Under the pieces are notes generated by a model that was given only the letters and a program-made list of their open reading frames with translations, was not told where the DNA came from and ran no database searches. DNA of 64,000 bases from Streptomyces sp. V2I9 (GTDB lineage Bacteria > Actinomycetota > Actinomycetes > Streptomycetales > Streptomycetaceae): assembly GCF_030817475.1 (NCBI RefSeq), contig NZ_JAUSZJ010000002.1, positions 1,789,501-1,853,500 on the forward strand. Direction: 5' to 3'. A program made the position numbers and the translations under genes. The first letter of the stretch is position 1; each line of letters opens with the position of its first letter. This document shows, piece by piece, positions 28,051 through 39,172 of the stretch.

Positions 28051-28869
28051 ATGCGCAGTTATCAGCCGGACCTGACCCCGCCGTGGAAGCGGTCCGCCCC
28101 CGTGCCCGAGGTGCCCGCCGAACCCGATCTGGTCGTGGAGGAGGTCGGCTCCGGCTTCTGCGGGGCGGTGGTCCGCTGCGAGAAGACCGCCCAGGGGCCG
28201 ACGGTGACCCTGGAGGACCGCTTCGGCAAACACCGGGTGTTCCCGATGGAGCCGCGCGGCTTCCTGCTGGAGGGCAAGGTCGTCACGCTGGTGCGCCCCT
28301 CGGCGGGCGGCCCCGTGCGCCCCGTCCGTACGGCCTCCGGATCGCTGGCGGTGCCCGGGGCGCGGGCACGGGTGGCGCGGGCCGGGCGGATCTACGTGGA
28401 GGGCCGGCACGACGCGGAGCTGGTGGAGCGGGTGTGGGGGGACGACCTGCGCATCGAGGGCGTGGTCGTGGAGTACCTGGAGGGCGTCGACGACCTTCCG
28501 GCGATCGTCGGGGAGTTCGCGCCGGGGCCCGACGCCCGGCTGGGGGTACTGGTGGACCATCTGGTGCCCGGCTCCAAGGAGTCCCGGATCGCCGCCGAGG
28601 TGACCGGGGACCACGTGCTGGTGGTGGGGCACCCGTACATCGACGTGTGGGAGGCGGTGAAGCCGTCCTCGGTGGGGATCGACGCCTGGCCGGTGGTGCC
28701 GAAGGGGCAGGACTGGAAGACGGGCGTCTGCCGGGCGCTGGGGTGGCCGGAGAGCACCGGGGCGGCCTGGCAGCACATCCTGTCCAAGGTCCGCAGCTAC
28801 AAGGATCTTGAGCCCCAACTCCTGGGCCGGGTGGAGGAATTGATCGACTTCGTCACCGTTCCTGACTGA
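28051..28869 (+). CDS. DUF3097 domain protein
   Basis: Conserved actinobacterial protein of unknown function, 272 aa. It begins MRSYQPDLTPPWKRSAPVPEVPAEPDLVVEEVGSGFCGAVVRCEKT and contains IYVEGRHDAELVERVWGDDLRIEGVVVEYLEGVDDL, which resembles a TOPRIM-like acidic centre (VEGRHD ... DDL). Start 28051 is picked because upstream residues are low-complexity Arg/Gly/Ala; the longer frame reaches 27862. Confidence 0.82.
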   Translation: MRSYQPDLTPPWKRSAPVPEVPAEPDLVVEEVGSGFCGAVVRCEKTAQGPTVTLEDRFGKHRVFPMEPRGFLLEGKVVTLVRPSAGGPVRPVRTASGSLAVPGARARVARAGRIYVEGRHDAELVERVWGDDLRIEGVVVEYLEGVDDLPAIVGEFAPGPDARLGVLVDHLVPGSKESRIAAEVTGDHVLVVGHPYIDVWEAVKPSSVGIDAWPVVPKGQDWKTGVCRALGWPESTGAAWQHILSKVRSYKDLEPQLLGRVEELIDFVTVPD

Positions 28870-29017
28870 TGTCCGGGGGCTGAGGCCGGTCCGTTCACGA
28901 CGATCACGTCCCGATCCCCGGGAATGTCTGCGTCCCCCACGCACCATCGGCTAGTGAGGGGGGAGAACGGGCAGGCGGTGCACGGGCCGGAGGGCTCACG
29001 GGGGAGGGGCACGGGCG

Positions 29018-31894
29018 ATGGCGCGCGAGGTCTGGCGGGACAGTGCGGACAACGAGGCGGCCTCGGCCGTCTTCCACCTGATGCAGCAGCTGATCGACCG
29101 GTACCGGGTCAACCGGCCGGTCATGCCGCTCGTGGTGGTCCAGGCCGCGGACGCGGCGGCCGGGCCGGAGATCGACGCGCGGGTGGAGCAGCTGGTCCAC
29201 CAGGTGCACCGGGCCAACGAGCTGCGCCGGGTTCCGGTGCGGCTGCTGGACGGCGAGGGGGCGACCCCGTACGAGGCGGCGCTCGGCATGGTGCGCACGC
29301 TCTCCGAGAAGCCGTGGGAGACCCGCGAGAACACCCAGTACAAGAACTTCTCCTTTCCCCGCTCCCGGCTGCTCGGGGCGATCGAACAGGCCACCGCGGC
29401 GGTGGTCGAGCAGTCCGGCGGGAACACCTCCGAGGTCCGCGAGGAGCGGATTCTGGAGCAGCTGACCCGGCTGCGCTGGCGGTCGGGGCGGCCGCGCGGG
29501 GCGACCCGGTGGGACGGGCTGCGGCAGGCGGTGGGGCCCGAGACGTTCGTCGGGGCGCTGTTCATCGCCCTCCTCAGCGTGTTGCTCGGGGAGATCGGCT
29601 GGCTGCTGACGGCCCTGGTGGGGGCCCTCGCCCTGATCGGGCTCGCCGTGGTGGGGCTGGCGGGCCGGGCCGCGCCGCCGCTGCTGTGGCTGCGCCGGGC
29701 GAGCCGCTGGTTCGCCACCACCTCCTCGCTGGCCGCCTCCAGCACCGGTTACCCGTCGGACGGCTGGTCGTGGTTCTCGCCGAGCGGGTCGTGGCGGGTG
29801 ATCCGGGCACGGGCGGCGGCGGTCGCGGAGCGGGTGGCGGACGCGGGGGCGGGCGACGAGCACGCGCGCCAGTTCCACCTGGAGCTGCGGGTGCAGGCCC
29901 TGCTGGAGGACCTGCGGCACAACTACCGCCCGCACTCCCTGGACTGGCGGCGCAGCAAGCGCACGGTGCCGCCGGTGGTGTTCCTGCCCCGCGCCACGCA
30001 GGACAACGGCGGCATCCTGCTGATCAACGCGATCAACAACGTGCGGTCGCGGCGCAGCGAGGTGGATCCGCTGCTGCTGCTCGCCTCGCTGCCGGCCCCC
30101 GAGATCATGCGGCACACCCCGCCGCTGCCCCCGGAGCGGCCGGGCCCCGGATCGCCGGCCGGCTCCTCCGGGGCGCGGGCCCGTTACGAGCGCTGGGTCG
30201 ACGATCTGAGTCTGGGCCAGTCACCGGTGGCGGCGGCGACCCTGGCGTGGGTGCTGCTGCTGCCGCTGTCGACGGAGAAGCTGACCCATGAGCACGCGCA
30301 CGCCCAGCTCGTCACCCACCGGGTGCGGCGGACGTGGGCGTGGTGGGTGATGTCACGGGCGACGATCGCGGTGGTCGTGGTGGGCTCGCTGCTGGGGGCG
30401 TTCCTGTGGGCGGGGCACTGGCGCGAGACGTACTGCCACGGTCCGCTGACCGATCGCAACACGGACGCGGTCCGGGAGGGGCGGGACGGCGACCGGGAGT
30501 GCGTGGGCGTGGCGACCGCGCCCGAGGTGCTGTTCGCACGCGGCAACGACCTGGAGCTGAACGGGGCGGGCAAGGGCATCACGTTCGAGCGGATCGAGCA
30601 GGCGATCCGTGAGGAGAACGACGACATCGAGGCGGGCGACGCGTATGTGACGGTCGTGTACGCCGGTCCGCTCACCGCTCCGGGCAATGACCGGGAGGCC
30701 ACCCGCAAGGGCCTGGAGGAGCTGACCGGCGTCTATCTCCAGCAGCGGGCGGTGAACAAGACCGTGCGCCGGTCGGTGAAGCTGCGGGTGCTGACCGCCA
30801 ACGGCGGTGAGGGGATGCTGCGGCAGCTCACCGCCGTACGGAAGATCATCGAGGTGGCCCGCCGGGACCCGACGGTGGTCGGCGTGGTCGGGCTCGGCCG
30901 CAACACCGAGGAGAGCGACGACGCGGTGAAGCTGTTGCGCGAGGCCGGGCTGCCGGTGGTGAACACGACGAACTCCAGCAGCGACCTGCCGCGCGACTTC
31001 CCCAACTACTTCGGTCTCGCGGCGACGGACGAGGAGCAGACGCATGTGCTCGGGCTGGTCGCCCGGCAGATCGCGGAGGGCCTCGACCGTCCGCACGCGA
31101 TCGTGCTGTCGCGCGAGGGCCGCAACGGCGACCTGGACCGGTACACCGCCGAGCAGCGGGCCGCGGGCAAGGAGATGCTGCGGAGGTCGGGGTTCTCGCT
31201 GGGCGACGACGTGGAGTACGACCTGGCCGGCGGGGCGAGCCTGAACGCCCCGCTGACCACGATCTGCCAGGCCGAACGGGTGCCGGACGCCCTGTACTTC
31301 GCCGGACGGGTCGAGGACGTACCGACGCTGATGCGGGGCCTGTCGGAGACCACCGGGTGTTCGGACCGGCGGATGACGGTGTTCACCGGGGACGATCTGA
31401 CGAAGGGCACGTTCGACGACTCCACGTCGATCGCGGCCAACGTCACGCTCTACCACAGCTCGCTCGCCCCGCTGAACCGGGGGAAGAACCTCGGCTTCTA
31501 CGGGGACGCGTACCGCACGCTGCGGGCGCTGCACCCCGAGGGGGAGGTCGCCACGCTGGCCTCGGGGCGTCCGGCGTACGAGGACGACCTGTTCGCCAGC
31601 GGGCAGACGGTGATCTCGTACAGCGCGACGGCCGCCCTGTACGACGCGGCGGCGCGCGGCGACAAGCGGCGGAGCGCGGCGGAGACCTGGGCGACGCTGC
31701 ACACGGTGGACCTCAACAACATGCCCACGGGGACGATCTCGTTCAGCCGGTCGCGGTCCTCGGTCTCGGACAATGTGCACGGCCTCAACATCGTCAAGGT
31801 GGTCCGGCCGGGGCCGAGTGCCGAGCGGACCCTGGTCTGCGGCAAGCCGGCCGGGGTCGCGCCGCCGCTGACGGCGAAGGACTGCGAGCCGTGA
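29018..31894 (+). CDS. Membrane protein with extracytoplasmic type 1 periplasmic-binding domain
   Basis: A 958-aa protein. Residues 1-170 are a soluble, probably cytosolic domain of no recognised family; about 176-216 hold a hydrophobic hairpin; 220-440 are a second soluble part (LDWRRSKRTVPPVVFLPRATQDNGGILLINAINNV); about 446-466 form one more membrane helix; 470-958 resemble the branched-chain amino-acid type substrate-binding fold (YAGPLTAPGNDREATRKGLEEL; VGVVGLGRNTEESDDAVKLLREAGLPVVNTTNSS; GYGDAYRTLRAL-like). It has no ABC permease partner nearby. GGGAGGGG lies 8 nt before the ATG. A ligand sensor is inferred, not shown. Confidence 0.7.
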   Translation: MAREVWRDSADNEAASAVFHLMQQLIDRYRVNRPVMPLVVVQAADAAAGPEIDARVEQLVHQVHRANELRRVPVRLLDGEGATPYEAALGMVRTLSEKPWETRENTQYKNFSFPRSRLLGAIEQATAAVVEQSGGNTSEVREERILEQLTRLRWRSGRPRGATRWDGLRQAVGPETFVGALFIALLSVLLGEIGWLLTALVGALALIGLAVVGLAGRAAPPLLWLRRASRWFATTSSLAASSTGYPSDGWSWFSPSGSWRVIRARAAAVAERVADAGAGDEHARQFHLELRVQALLEDLRHNYRPHSLDWRRSKRTVPPVVFLPRATQDNGGILLINAINNVRSRRSEVDPLLLLASLPAPEIMRHTPPLPPERPGPGSPAGSSGARARYERWVDDLSLGQSPVAAATLAWVLLLPLSTEKLTHEHAHAQLVTHRVRRTWAWWVMSRATIAVVVVGSLLGAFLWAGHWRETYCHGPLTDRNTDAVREGRDGDRECVGVATAPEVLFARGNDLELNGAGKGITFERIEQAIREENDDIEAGDAYVTVVYAGPLTAPGNDREATRKGLEELTGVYLQQRAVNKTVRRSVKLRVLTANGGEGMLRQLTAVRKIIEVARRDPTVVGVVGLGRNTEESDDAVKLLREAGLPVVNTTNSSSDLPRDFPNYFGLAATDEEQTHVLGLVARQIAEGLDRPHAIVLSREGRNGDLDRYTAEQRAAGKEMLRRSGFSLGDDVEYDLAGGASLNAPLTTICQAERVPDALYFAGRVEDVPTLMRGLSETTGCSDRRMTVFTGDDLTKGTFDDSTSIAANVTLYHSSLAPLNRGKNLGFYGDAYRTLRALHPEGEVATLASGRPAYEDDLFASGQTVISYSATAALYDAAARGDKRRSAAETWATLHTVDLNNMPTGTISFSRSRSSVSDNVHGLNIVKVVRPGPSAERTLVCGKPAGVAPPLTAKDCEP

Positions 31895-31915
31895 GGTCCG
31901 GGTTCGCGGCCCGGA

Positions 31916-31954
31916 CCGGGCGAAGGGCCGCACACCGTGCGGCCCTTCGCCCGG
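31916..31954. terminator. Convergent terminator before hemW
   Basis: Perfect 18-bp stem (31916-31933 with 31937-31954) and a 3-nt loop between convergent stop codons. Confidence 0.88.
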
Positions 31955-31960
31955 CCGGGG

Positions 31961-33193
31961 TCAGTCGACCAGGTCGCGGACGACGGCGTCGGCCAGGAGC
32001 CGCCCGCGCAGCGTGAGGACCGCACGGCCCTTCCGGTACGGCTCCGGCGCCAGCAGCCCGTCGTCCAGGGCCCGGCGGGAGGCGGCGAGGCCGTCGGGCT
32101 TCAGCAGGTCCAGAGGGCAGCCGTCGAGGAGCCGCAGCTCCAGCAGGACGCGCTCGACCCGGCGGTCCTCGTCGCTCAGCACCTCGCGGCCCGCGCCGGG
32201 CGAGCGGCCCTCGGCGAGCGCCTGGGCGTACGCGCCGGGGTGCTTCACGTTCCACCAGCGCACGCCCCCGACGTGGCTGTGCGCGCCGGGGCCGGCGCCC
32301 CACCAGTCGGCGCCGCGCCAGTACAGCTCGTTGTGCAGGCAGCGTCCGGCCTCGGTGGTGGCCCAGTTGGAGACCTCGTACCAGTGGAAACCGGCGGCGG
32401 CGAACGCCTCGTCCGCGATGAGGTAGCGGTCGGCGTGCGCGTCGTCGTCGGTCATGGGGATCTCGCCGCGCCGGATGCGGCGGGCGAGCTGGGTGCCCTC
32501 CTCGACGATCAGGGCGTAGGCGGAGACGTGGTCGGGGCCCGCGCCGATCGCGGCGTCCAGGGAGGCCCGCCAGTCGTCGTCGGACTCGCCGGGGGTGCCG
32601 TAGATCAGGTCGAGGTTGACGTGGTCGAAGCCCGCGGCGCGCGCCTCGGCGACGCACGCCTCGGGGCGGCCGGGGGTGTGCGTGCGGTCCAGGATCTTCA
32701 GGACGTGCTGCCTGGCGCTCTGCATGCCGAAGGAGACCCGGTTGAATCCGCCCTCGCGCAGGGCGGAGAGGTAGGCCGGGTCGACGGACTCCGGGTTGGC
32801 CTCGGTGGTGATCTCCGCGTCGTCCGCGAGCCCGAACTCCTCGCGGATCGCCGCCAGCATCCTCACCAGGTCGGCGGCGGGCAGCAGGGTGGGAGTGCCG
32901 CCGCCGACGAAGACCGTACGGACCGGGCGGGGGTCGTCGCCGAGGACCTTGCGGGCCTGGCGGACCTCCTCGATCAGATGAGCGGCGTAATTGTCGCGGG
33001 AGGCCAGGGCGCCGCCGGAGCCGCGCAGCTCGGTGGCGGTGTAGGTGTTGAAGTCGCAGTAGCCGCAGCGGGTGGCGCAGTACGGGACGTGCAGGTAGAA
33101 GCCGAGCGGGCGGTCGGCTGCGCCTTCCAGGGCGTGGCGGGGCAGCGCCCCGTCGTCGGGCACGGGTTCACCATCGGGCAGTACGGAAGGCAT
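31961..33193 (-). CDS. hemW: Radical SAM protein HemW (heme chaperone)
   Basis: Coproporphyrinogen III oxidase-like radical SAM enzyme. HVPYCATRCGYCDFN supplies the CxxxCxxC cluster motif, followed by VFVGGGTPTLL and GMQSARQHVLKILDRTHTPG. HemW binds heme and inserts it into respiratory proteins; true HemN needs an extra N-terminal segment not present here. MPSVLPDGEP at 33193 is the chosen start (410 aa). The chain continues to the C-terminal HemN_C domain. Confidence 0.9.
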   Translation of the reverse strand: MPSVLPDGEPVPDDGALPRHALEGAADRPLGFYLHVPYCATRCGYCDFNTYTATELRGSGGALASRDNYAAHLIEEVRQARKVLGDDPRPVRTVFVGGGTPTLLPAADLVRMLAAIREEFGLADDAEITTEANPESVDPAYLSALREGGFNRVSFGMQSARQHVLKILDRTHTPGRPEACVAEARAAGFDHVNLDLIYGTPGESDDDWRASLDAAIGAGPDHVSAYALIVEEGTQLARRIRRGEIPMTDDDAHADRYLIADEAFAAAGFHWYEVSNWATTEAGRCLHNELYWRGADWWGAGPGAHSHVGGVRWWNVKHPGAYAQALAEGRSPGAGREVLSDEDRRVERVLLELRLLDGCPLDLLKPDGLAASRRALDDGLLAPEPYRKGRAVLTLRGRLLADAVVRDLVD

Positions 33194-33198
33194 ACCGT

Positions 33199-33286
33199 CC
33201 ATTGTCGCCCGTCGCGCGGGCGCGGTGCGCCGCTCACTCCGCCCATTGTCGCCCGTCGCGCGGGCGCGGTGCGCCGCTCACTCCGC
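33199..33286. repeat. 44-bp tandem duplication
   Basis: Positions 33199-33242 are repeated at 33243-33286 with no visible mismatch (CCATTGTCGCCCGTCGCGCG at the start of each). The second copy includes the stop codon and last codons of the SpoIIE-type phosphatase; the first copy falls just upstream of hemW. The event duplicated the end of the phosphatase gene into the spacer. Confidence 0.9.
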
Positions 33287-35242
33287 GTGCAGGACCAGCA
33301 GCGCCATGTCGTCGTCCGGGGGCTGTTCGGCGAACGCGTGGACGGCCCGCCGGAGCCGTTCGGCGGTCGCGTCGGCGGGCAGTCCGGCGCACCCGGCCAG
33401 TAGGCGGGCCAGCCCGTCCCCGTCGTCGAACATCAGCGGGCCCGACCGCCGCTCGGTGACCCCGTCGGTGACGCAGAGCAGGGTGTCGCCTGGCGCGAGG
33501 TCGAAGACCTGGCTCTCGTACGCCACGTCCTCGACGACCCCGAGCAGCACCTGGGGCTCGGCGGCCGGGCGTACGGAACCGTCGGGGCGCAGCAGCAGCG
33601 GCAGCGGGTGCCCGGCGCTGGCCACCGTGCAGCGGACCCCGCCGCCGGGGAGCGGCACGACCTCCCCGTACAGCAGGGAGAGGAACCGCGCCTGGGTGCC
33701 GTCGTGGAGCTGCCCGCCCCCGGCGGCGGCGACCATCAGGGCGGCGGCCTCGGCGGCCTCCATCGCGTCGTCGAGGAGCAGCCGGTTGAGCCGGTCCAGG
33801 ACCTCCCCCACGCCGAAGCCCTCGCGGGAGAGCAGCCGCAGCCAGGGGCGGGCGAGGCCGGTGACGACGGCGGCCTCGGGTCCGGAACCCTGGACGTCGC
33901 CGAGGACGAAGCACCAGCGGTCGCCGGGGCAGGGGAAGATGTCGTAGAAGTCACCGCCGACCACGCCGTCGTCGCTCGGTTCGTAGACCAGGGCGCTGGT
34001 GACACCGGGGATCTCGGCGACCTTGCTGGGGAGCAGCCCGCGCTGGAGGATGCGACTGATGGTGGCCTGCCGGGTGTAGGCGCGGGCGGCGCCCACGGCG
34101 AGACCGAGCCGGCGGACGAAGTCCTCGATGAGCGAAGCGACGGCCTCGGGCATCCGGGCGGCGCCCTCCCGTCCGACGAGGACGGTGCCGAGCACCCGGT
34201 CCCCTGCGGTGATCCGGAACGCCAGCGCGGCCCCGTCCGGGCACTCGGGGTGCGGGACGGCGTCTCCCCCGCCCCCGTCGCTCCGGAGGACGGGCCAGGG
34301 CACCGGCACCGGCACCGGGCCCGCGCCCAGCGCGGCGGGGAGCTTGAGAGGAGCCGCCTCCAGGGCGGCGCGCAGGGCCTCGGCGCCGGTCTCGTCGCTG
34401 TGCCGGACGCGGGCGAGGCGGGGTTCGGCGGCCGGTCCCCCGCCCTCGGTCTCCAGCCAGATCGCGCACCAGTCGGCCAGCCGGGGCACCAGGAGCTGGC
34501 CCGCTATGGCGGCCACCAGGTCCTCGTCGAGCTGCCCGGCGAGCAGGTCGGACGCCTCGGCGAGGAAGGCCGGGGCGTCCCGGCCGTCCCAGACGGCGTC
34601 GTCGCGTTCGGTGCGCCGGGGGGCGGGGGCGAGGGGTTCGGCGGCGCGCAGGCCGCGCCGGAGGGCATCCCGGTCGGGCGGGGTGGGCGGGGCGCTCCAG
34701 TCGTCGACGGGGAGCCGGGCCCAGACCGTCTTGCGGCCGGTGCGGTAGGTGATGCCCCAGGAGTCGGCGAGGGTGGCGACGAGCTGGAGGCCGCGCCCGT
34801 ACTCGGCGGGGTCGGGCAGCTCCCCGGCGGCCGGCCCGGTGGACGCGGGCTCCGGCGCGGGGTCGTCGCCGCCGACGGGGCGGGCCGGGTGGTGGTCGGT
34901 GACCTCCAGGACGAGGGCGGCGGCCGGTCCGTCGCCGTCTTCCTCCTCCAGCGCGATGACCAGGTCGACGGTGGTCCCGGCGTGCACGACGGCGTTGGTG
35001 ACCAGCTCGTTGGTGACGGTCACGGCGTCGTCGGCGAGCCGGTCGCTGAAGCCGACGGCGGCGGGCGCCCCCAGCGCGGTCCACTCCGCGAGCGCGGCCC
35101 GCACGAACCGCCGGGCGGCGGCCGGGGTGAGCGGTATGCCGGGCAGGCTGGTGCGGCGGGCGGGGCGCGGACCGGGCGCGTGCCCGGCCCGGCCGGTGCC
35201 GGGACGCTGCACGGTGTCCCGCTGCAAGGGAATGGGCGCCAC
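33278..35242 (-). CDS. SpoIIE family Ser/Thr phosphatase with RsbW-like kinase domain
   Basis: Likely regulator in an anti-sigma partner-switching circuit. Residues about 40-180 are an HATPase_c/RsbW-type domain (DAVTVTNELVTNAVVHAGT ... YGRGLQLVATLADSWGI); about 200-390 resemble a GAF-like sensor; the C-terminal 250 residues are a PP2C/SpoIIE phosphatase (SALVYEPSDDGVVGGDFYDIFP with metal Asp; DTLLCVTDGVTERR). GTG 35242 has AGGAG 7 nt upstream; the frame begins nine codons earlier. Length 654 aa. No sigma or anti-sigma-antagonist gene is adjacent. Confidence 0.87.
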   Translation of the reverse strand: MAPIPLQRDTVQRPGTGRAGHAPGPRPARRTSLPGIPLTPAAARRFVRAALAEWTALGAPAAVGFSDRLADDAVTVTNELVTNAVVHAGTTVDLVIALEEEDGDGPAAALVLEVTDHHPARPVGGDDPAPEPASTGPAAGELPDPAEYGRGLQLVATLADSWGITYRTGRKTVWARLPVDDWSAPPTPPDRDALRRGLRAAEPLAPAPRRTERDDAVWDGRDAPAFLAEASDLLAGQLDEDLVAAIAGQLLVPRLADWCAIWLETEGGGPAAEPRLARVRHSDETGAEALRAALEAAPLKLPAALGAGPVPVPVPWPVLRSDGGGGDAVPHPECPDGAALAFRITAGDRVLGTVLVGREGAARMPEAVASLIEDFVRRLGLAVGAARAYTRQATISRILQRGLLPSKVAEIPGVTSALVYEPSDDGVVGGDFYDIFPCPGDRWCFVLGDVQGSGPEAAVVTGLARPWLRLLSREGFGVGEVLDRLNRLLLDDAMEAAEAAALMVAAAGGGQLHDGTQARFLSLLYGEVVPLPGGGVRCTVASAGHPLPLLLRPDGSVRPAAEPQVLLGVVEDVAYESQVFDLAPGDTLLCVTDGVTERRSGPLMFDDGDGLARLLAGCAGLPADATAERLRRAVHAFAEQPPDDDMALLVLHAE

Positions 35243-35383
35243 GGTACGGCTCCTACGGTCCGACGACACCGCCAGGGTGACAGACGGGCGGCGCCCGTAA
35301 GCGTCGAGTCACCGAAGTGAGCGGAAAATTGAGGGCGTTCCCACCGCTGCCCCCTCGCGGCCGAGGCGGTAGCGTCCCCTTCC

Positions 35384-35947
35384 ATGATCGCCCTCGACAC
35401 GCTCGTCCGCCTCTGCCGGCCACCGGCCGACCCGCCGCCCGCCGTGGACTGGGCGCGTGCCGAGTCGGCGCTCGGTACGGCGCTTCCGGCCGACTACAAG
35501 CGGCTCGTCGAGACGTACGGCGACGGCGTCTTCGACGAGACGATCTGGCTGCTCGTCCCGGACTCCGCCCACGACGACTGCGATCTGCACGCGCAGACCG
35601 CGGAACGGGAGGAGATCCTGGCCGGGTTGTGGAAGTTCGAGGAGAGGCCCGCCGGGTTGCGGGAGGCGGGGGCGAGGGTCCTGCCGTGGGCGTTCGAGGA
35701 GGGCACCGGGGCGTTCCTGTACTGGCTCGTGCGGCCCGGCCGGCACCCGGACGCGTGGACCGTGCTCCACCACGAGGGGCGCGGCCCCCTGTGGGAACAC
35801 CACGAGACGGGGTGCCTGGCCTTCCTGCTGGCGGTACTCACCGGAACGGCGGAAACGGAGTACTTCGGCCACCTCCGCGAGGCGCCGAAGCAGGCGGAAC
35901 ACCTCTTCGAGACCGCCGGCCGGGCCCTCGGGGCGACCGGGCGGTGA
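35384..35947 (+). CDS. SMI1/KNR4 (SUKH) family protein
   Basis: A 187-aa protein with the SUKH fold pattern: VDWARAESALGTALPADYKRLVETYGDGVFDETIWLLVP near the start. SUKH proteins are often immunity proteins of polymorphic toxins, but no toxin gene is visible here and many streptomycete SUKH proteins are solitary. Divergent from the phosphatase gene. Confidence 0.8.
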   Translation: MIALDTLVRLCRPPADPPPAVDWARAESALGTALPADYKRLVETYGDGVFDETIWLLVPDSAHDDCDLHAQTAEREEILAGLWKFEERPAGLREAGARVLPWAFEEGTGAFLYWLVRPGRHPDAWTVLHHEGRGPLWEHHETGCLAFLLAVLTGTAETEYFGHLREAPKQAEHLFETAGRALGATGR

Positions 35948-36100
35948 CACCGCGCCCGCCGCCGACCACGTGGCCCGGCACGGACCCGTCACCGTGATCA
36001 CTTCACGGAGGCACGCCACCACGAGCTTCCCGTACGTGGCCGGACCGGCGGAGGCCGTCCGCGCGATGCCGGGTCCGGACCGGCAGGAAGGGATCGAGCG

Positions 36101-36312
36101 ATGACCTTGCGCTCCGACGTGGCGGGGCTGCTCGCGGGGGGCCGCCATCATCGACATGGATGCCGAGGCCGCCGTCGCGGACGAGCATGTGCGCTGGTCC
36201 GTGTACCGCCGCGTCGTCCCGGTGACCGCCTCCTCGCCCCACCGCGACCGGGCCGGGGGCGGCGGCCCGAGACCGCGCCGCGCCGGTGGAGACCCCCCGC
36301 CCGAGCGCCCGT
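36101..36312 (+). pseudogene. Likely decayed gene fragment with frameshift
   Basis: Starts as MTLRSDVAGLLAG, then coding-like sequence continues one base out of frame as AAIIDMDAEAAVADEHVRWSVYRRVVPVTASS. Removing one G from the six-G run at 36136-36141 would restore a single frame. After about 36235 the sequence loses coding character. I do not recognise the family. A sequencing error in the G run could explain the first break but not the truncated end. Confidence 0.4.
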
Positions 36313-36429
36313 GACCGGCCCGCCCGCCGACCGCGTACGGGGCGGACAGCCGCCGGCCGGCGTCCGCCTGACGGAGGTTCCGGCCCCGCCCGGAACCGGC
36401 TCGCACCACCCCCGGCCGTTCCCCTGCCC

Positions 36430-36645
36430 CTGCGGTACGCGGGCCGGTTCCGGCACTACGGGAAGCCCGCCCGCGACGTGGGGACGGCCGACACGTTCCG
36501 CTGCGCCGGGTGCGCGAACGCGGACGGACCGTGGACCGTGCTCTGCGACGGGTGTCCGGTGACCCCGGGCTGCCCGTGCGGGGTGACGACCGACCGGCGC
36601 GGCCTCACATTCTCCGAGGTCTTCCTCGTCCTGCCCGACGGGTGA
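36430..36645 (+). CDS. Possible Cys-rich small protein or gene remnant
   Basis: The frame ending at 36645 has coding-like composition only in its last 70 codons: RYAGRFRHYGKPARDVGTAD, then CAGCANAD, LCDGCPVTPGCPCG and a clean end FSEVFLVLPDG. Six cysteines in pairs suggest a zinc-binding fold. No start codon with a ribosome site was found, so it may be the 3' part of a broken gene together with the fragment at 36101. Confidence 0.3.
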   Translation: MRYAGRFRHYGKPARDVGTADTFRCAGCANADGPWTVLCDGCPVTPGCPCGVTTDRRGLTFSEVFLVLPDG

Positions 36646-36791
36646 AGCCCGCCCCCACGCGCGCGCGAGGGCGGCGGGGCGTGTACCGGGGCAGGTCGCA
36701 CAACGGGCGGGGCCCCGGCCCCCGAAGGGTCCGGACACCCCGCCCGTGGCCGTCCGGGGCCGAGCCCCCGGACGGTTCGCGCGAGCAGCCG

Positions 36792-38681
<1,890 letters not shown>

Positions 38682-39108
38682 GACGTCCTCCGGGCCTGCG
38701 GCAATGCTACGACCGGCTTCTTTGGTACAGCGGCCGGCGGCTCTCGTCCTGCTGCCTGCTGCGGCTCGCTGCTCTCGCTGTTCTCGTCCTGCTGCTCAAC
38801 CTGCGTGTTCGGCTTGTTTAACTGACCAGTAACCATCAAGACGTGATCAGAGTAAAGCGCGCGTGTCCGCCATGTAAGAGGCAGCGGGCCGCCGCTTCAT
38901 AACGAAAGGGACCACGGCGAAGGGGCTCGGGGCCGGACGCCCCACGGCGAAGAGGCGCGAGCGGTGCCCGGCGAAGGGGCCGACGGCGGAGGGCCCCCAC
39001 CCCGCGCGGCGCTGCGGAGTGGGGGCCCTCGGGACCGCCGGGAGGCGGGGCACAGGCATGTCGGGGACGGCGGCTGAAGCGCTGCGGCGGGCTCCTTCTC
39101 GGCCCGGC
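38682..39108. other. Non-coding spacer between the acyl-CoA ligase and lepA
   Basis: No supported gene. It holds a less GC-rich promoter-like part (38800-38900), a variant CGGCGAAGGGGC motif repeated three times between about 38905 and 38981, and a 12-bp hairpin at 38989-39030 (GAGGGCCCCCAC with GTGGGGGCCCTC). Confidence 0.5.
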
Positions 39109-39139
39109 GCGGGTCGGGCCACCTTTCGGCCCGACCCGC
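39109..39139. terminator. Terminator after lepA
   Basis: Stem GCGGGTCGGGCC (39109-39120) with GGCCCGACCCGC (39128-39139), loop ACCTTTC, 33 nt beyond the lepA stop codon on the minus strand. Confidence 0.75.
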
Positions 39140-39172
39140 GGCGGGCCGTTTCCCGCCCCGGCCCGCGTCGGG

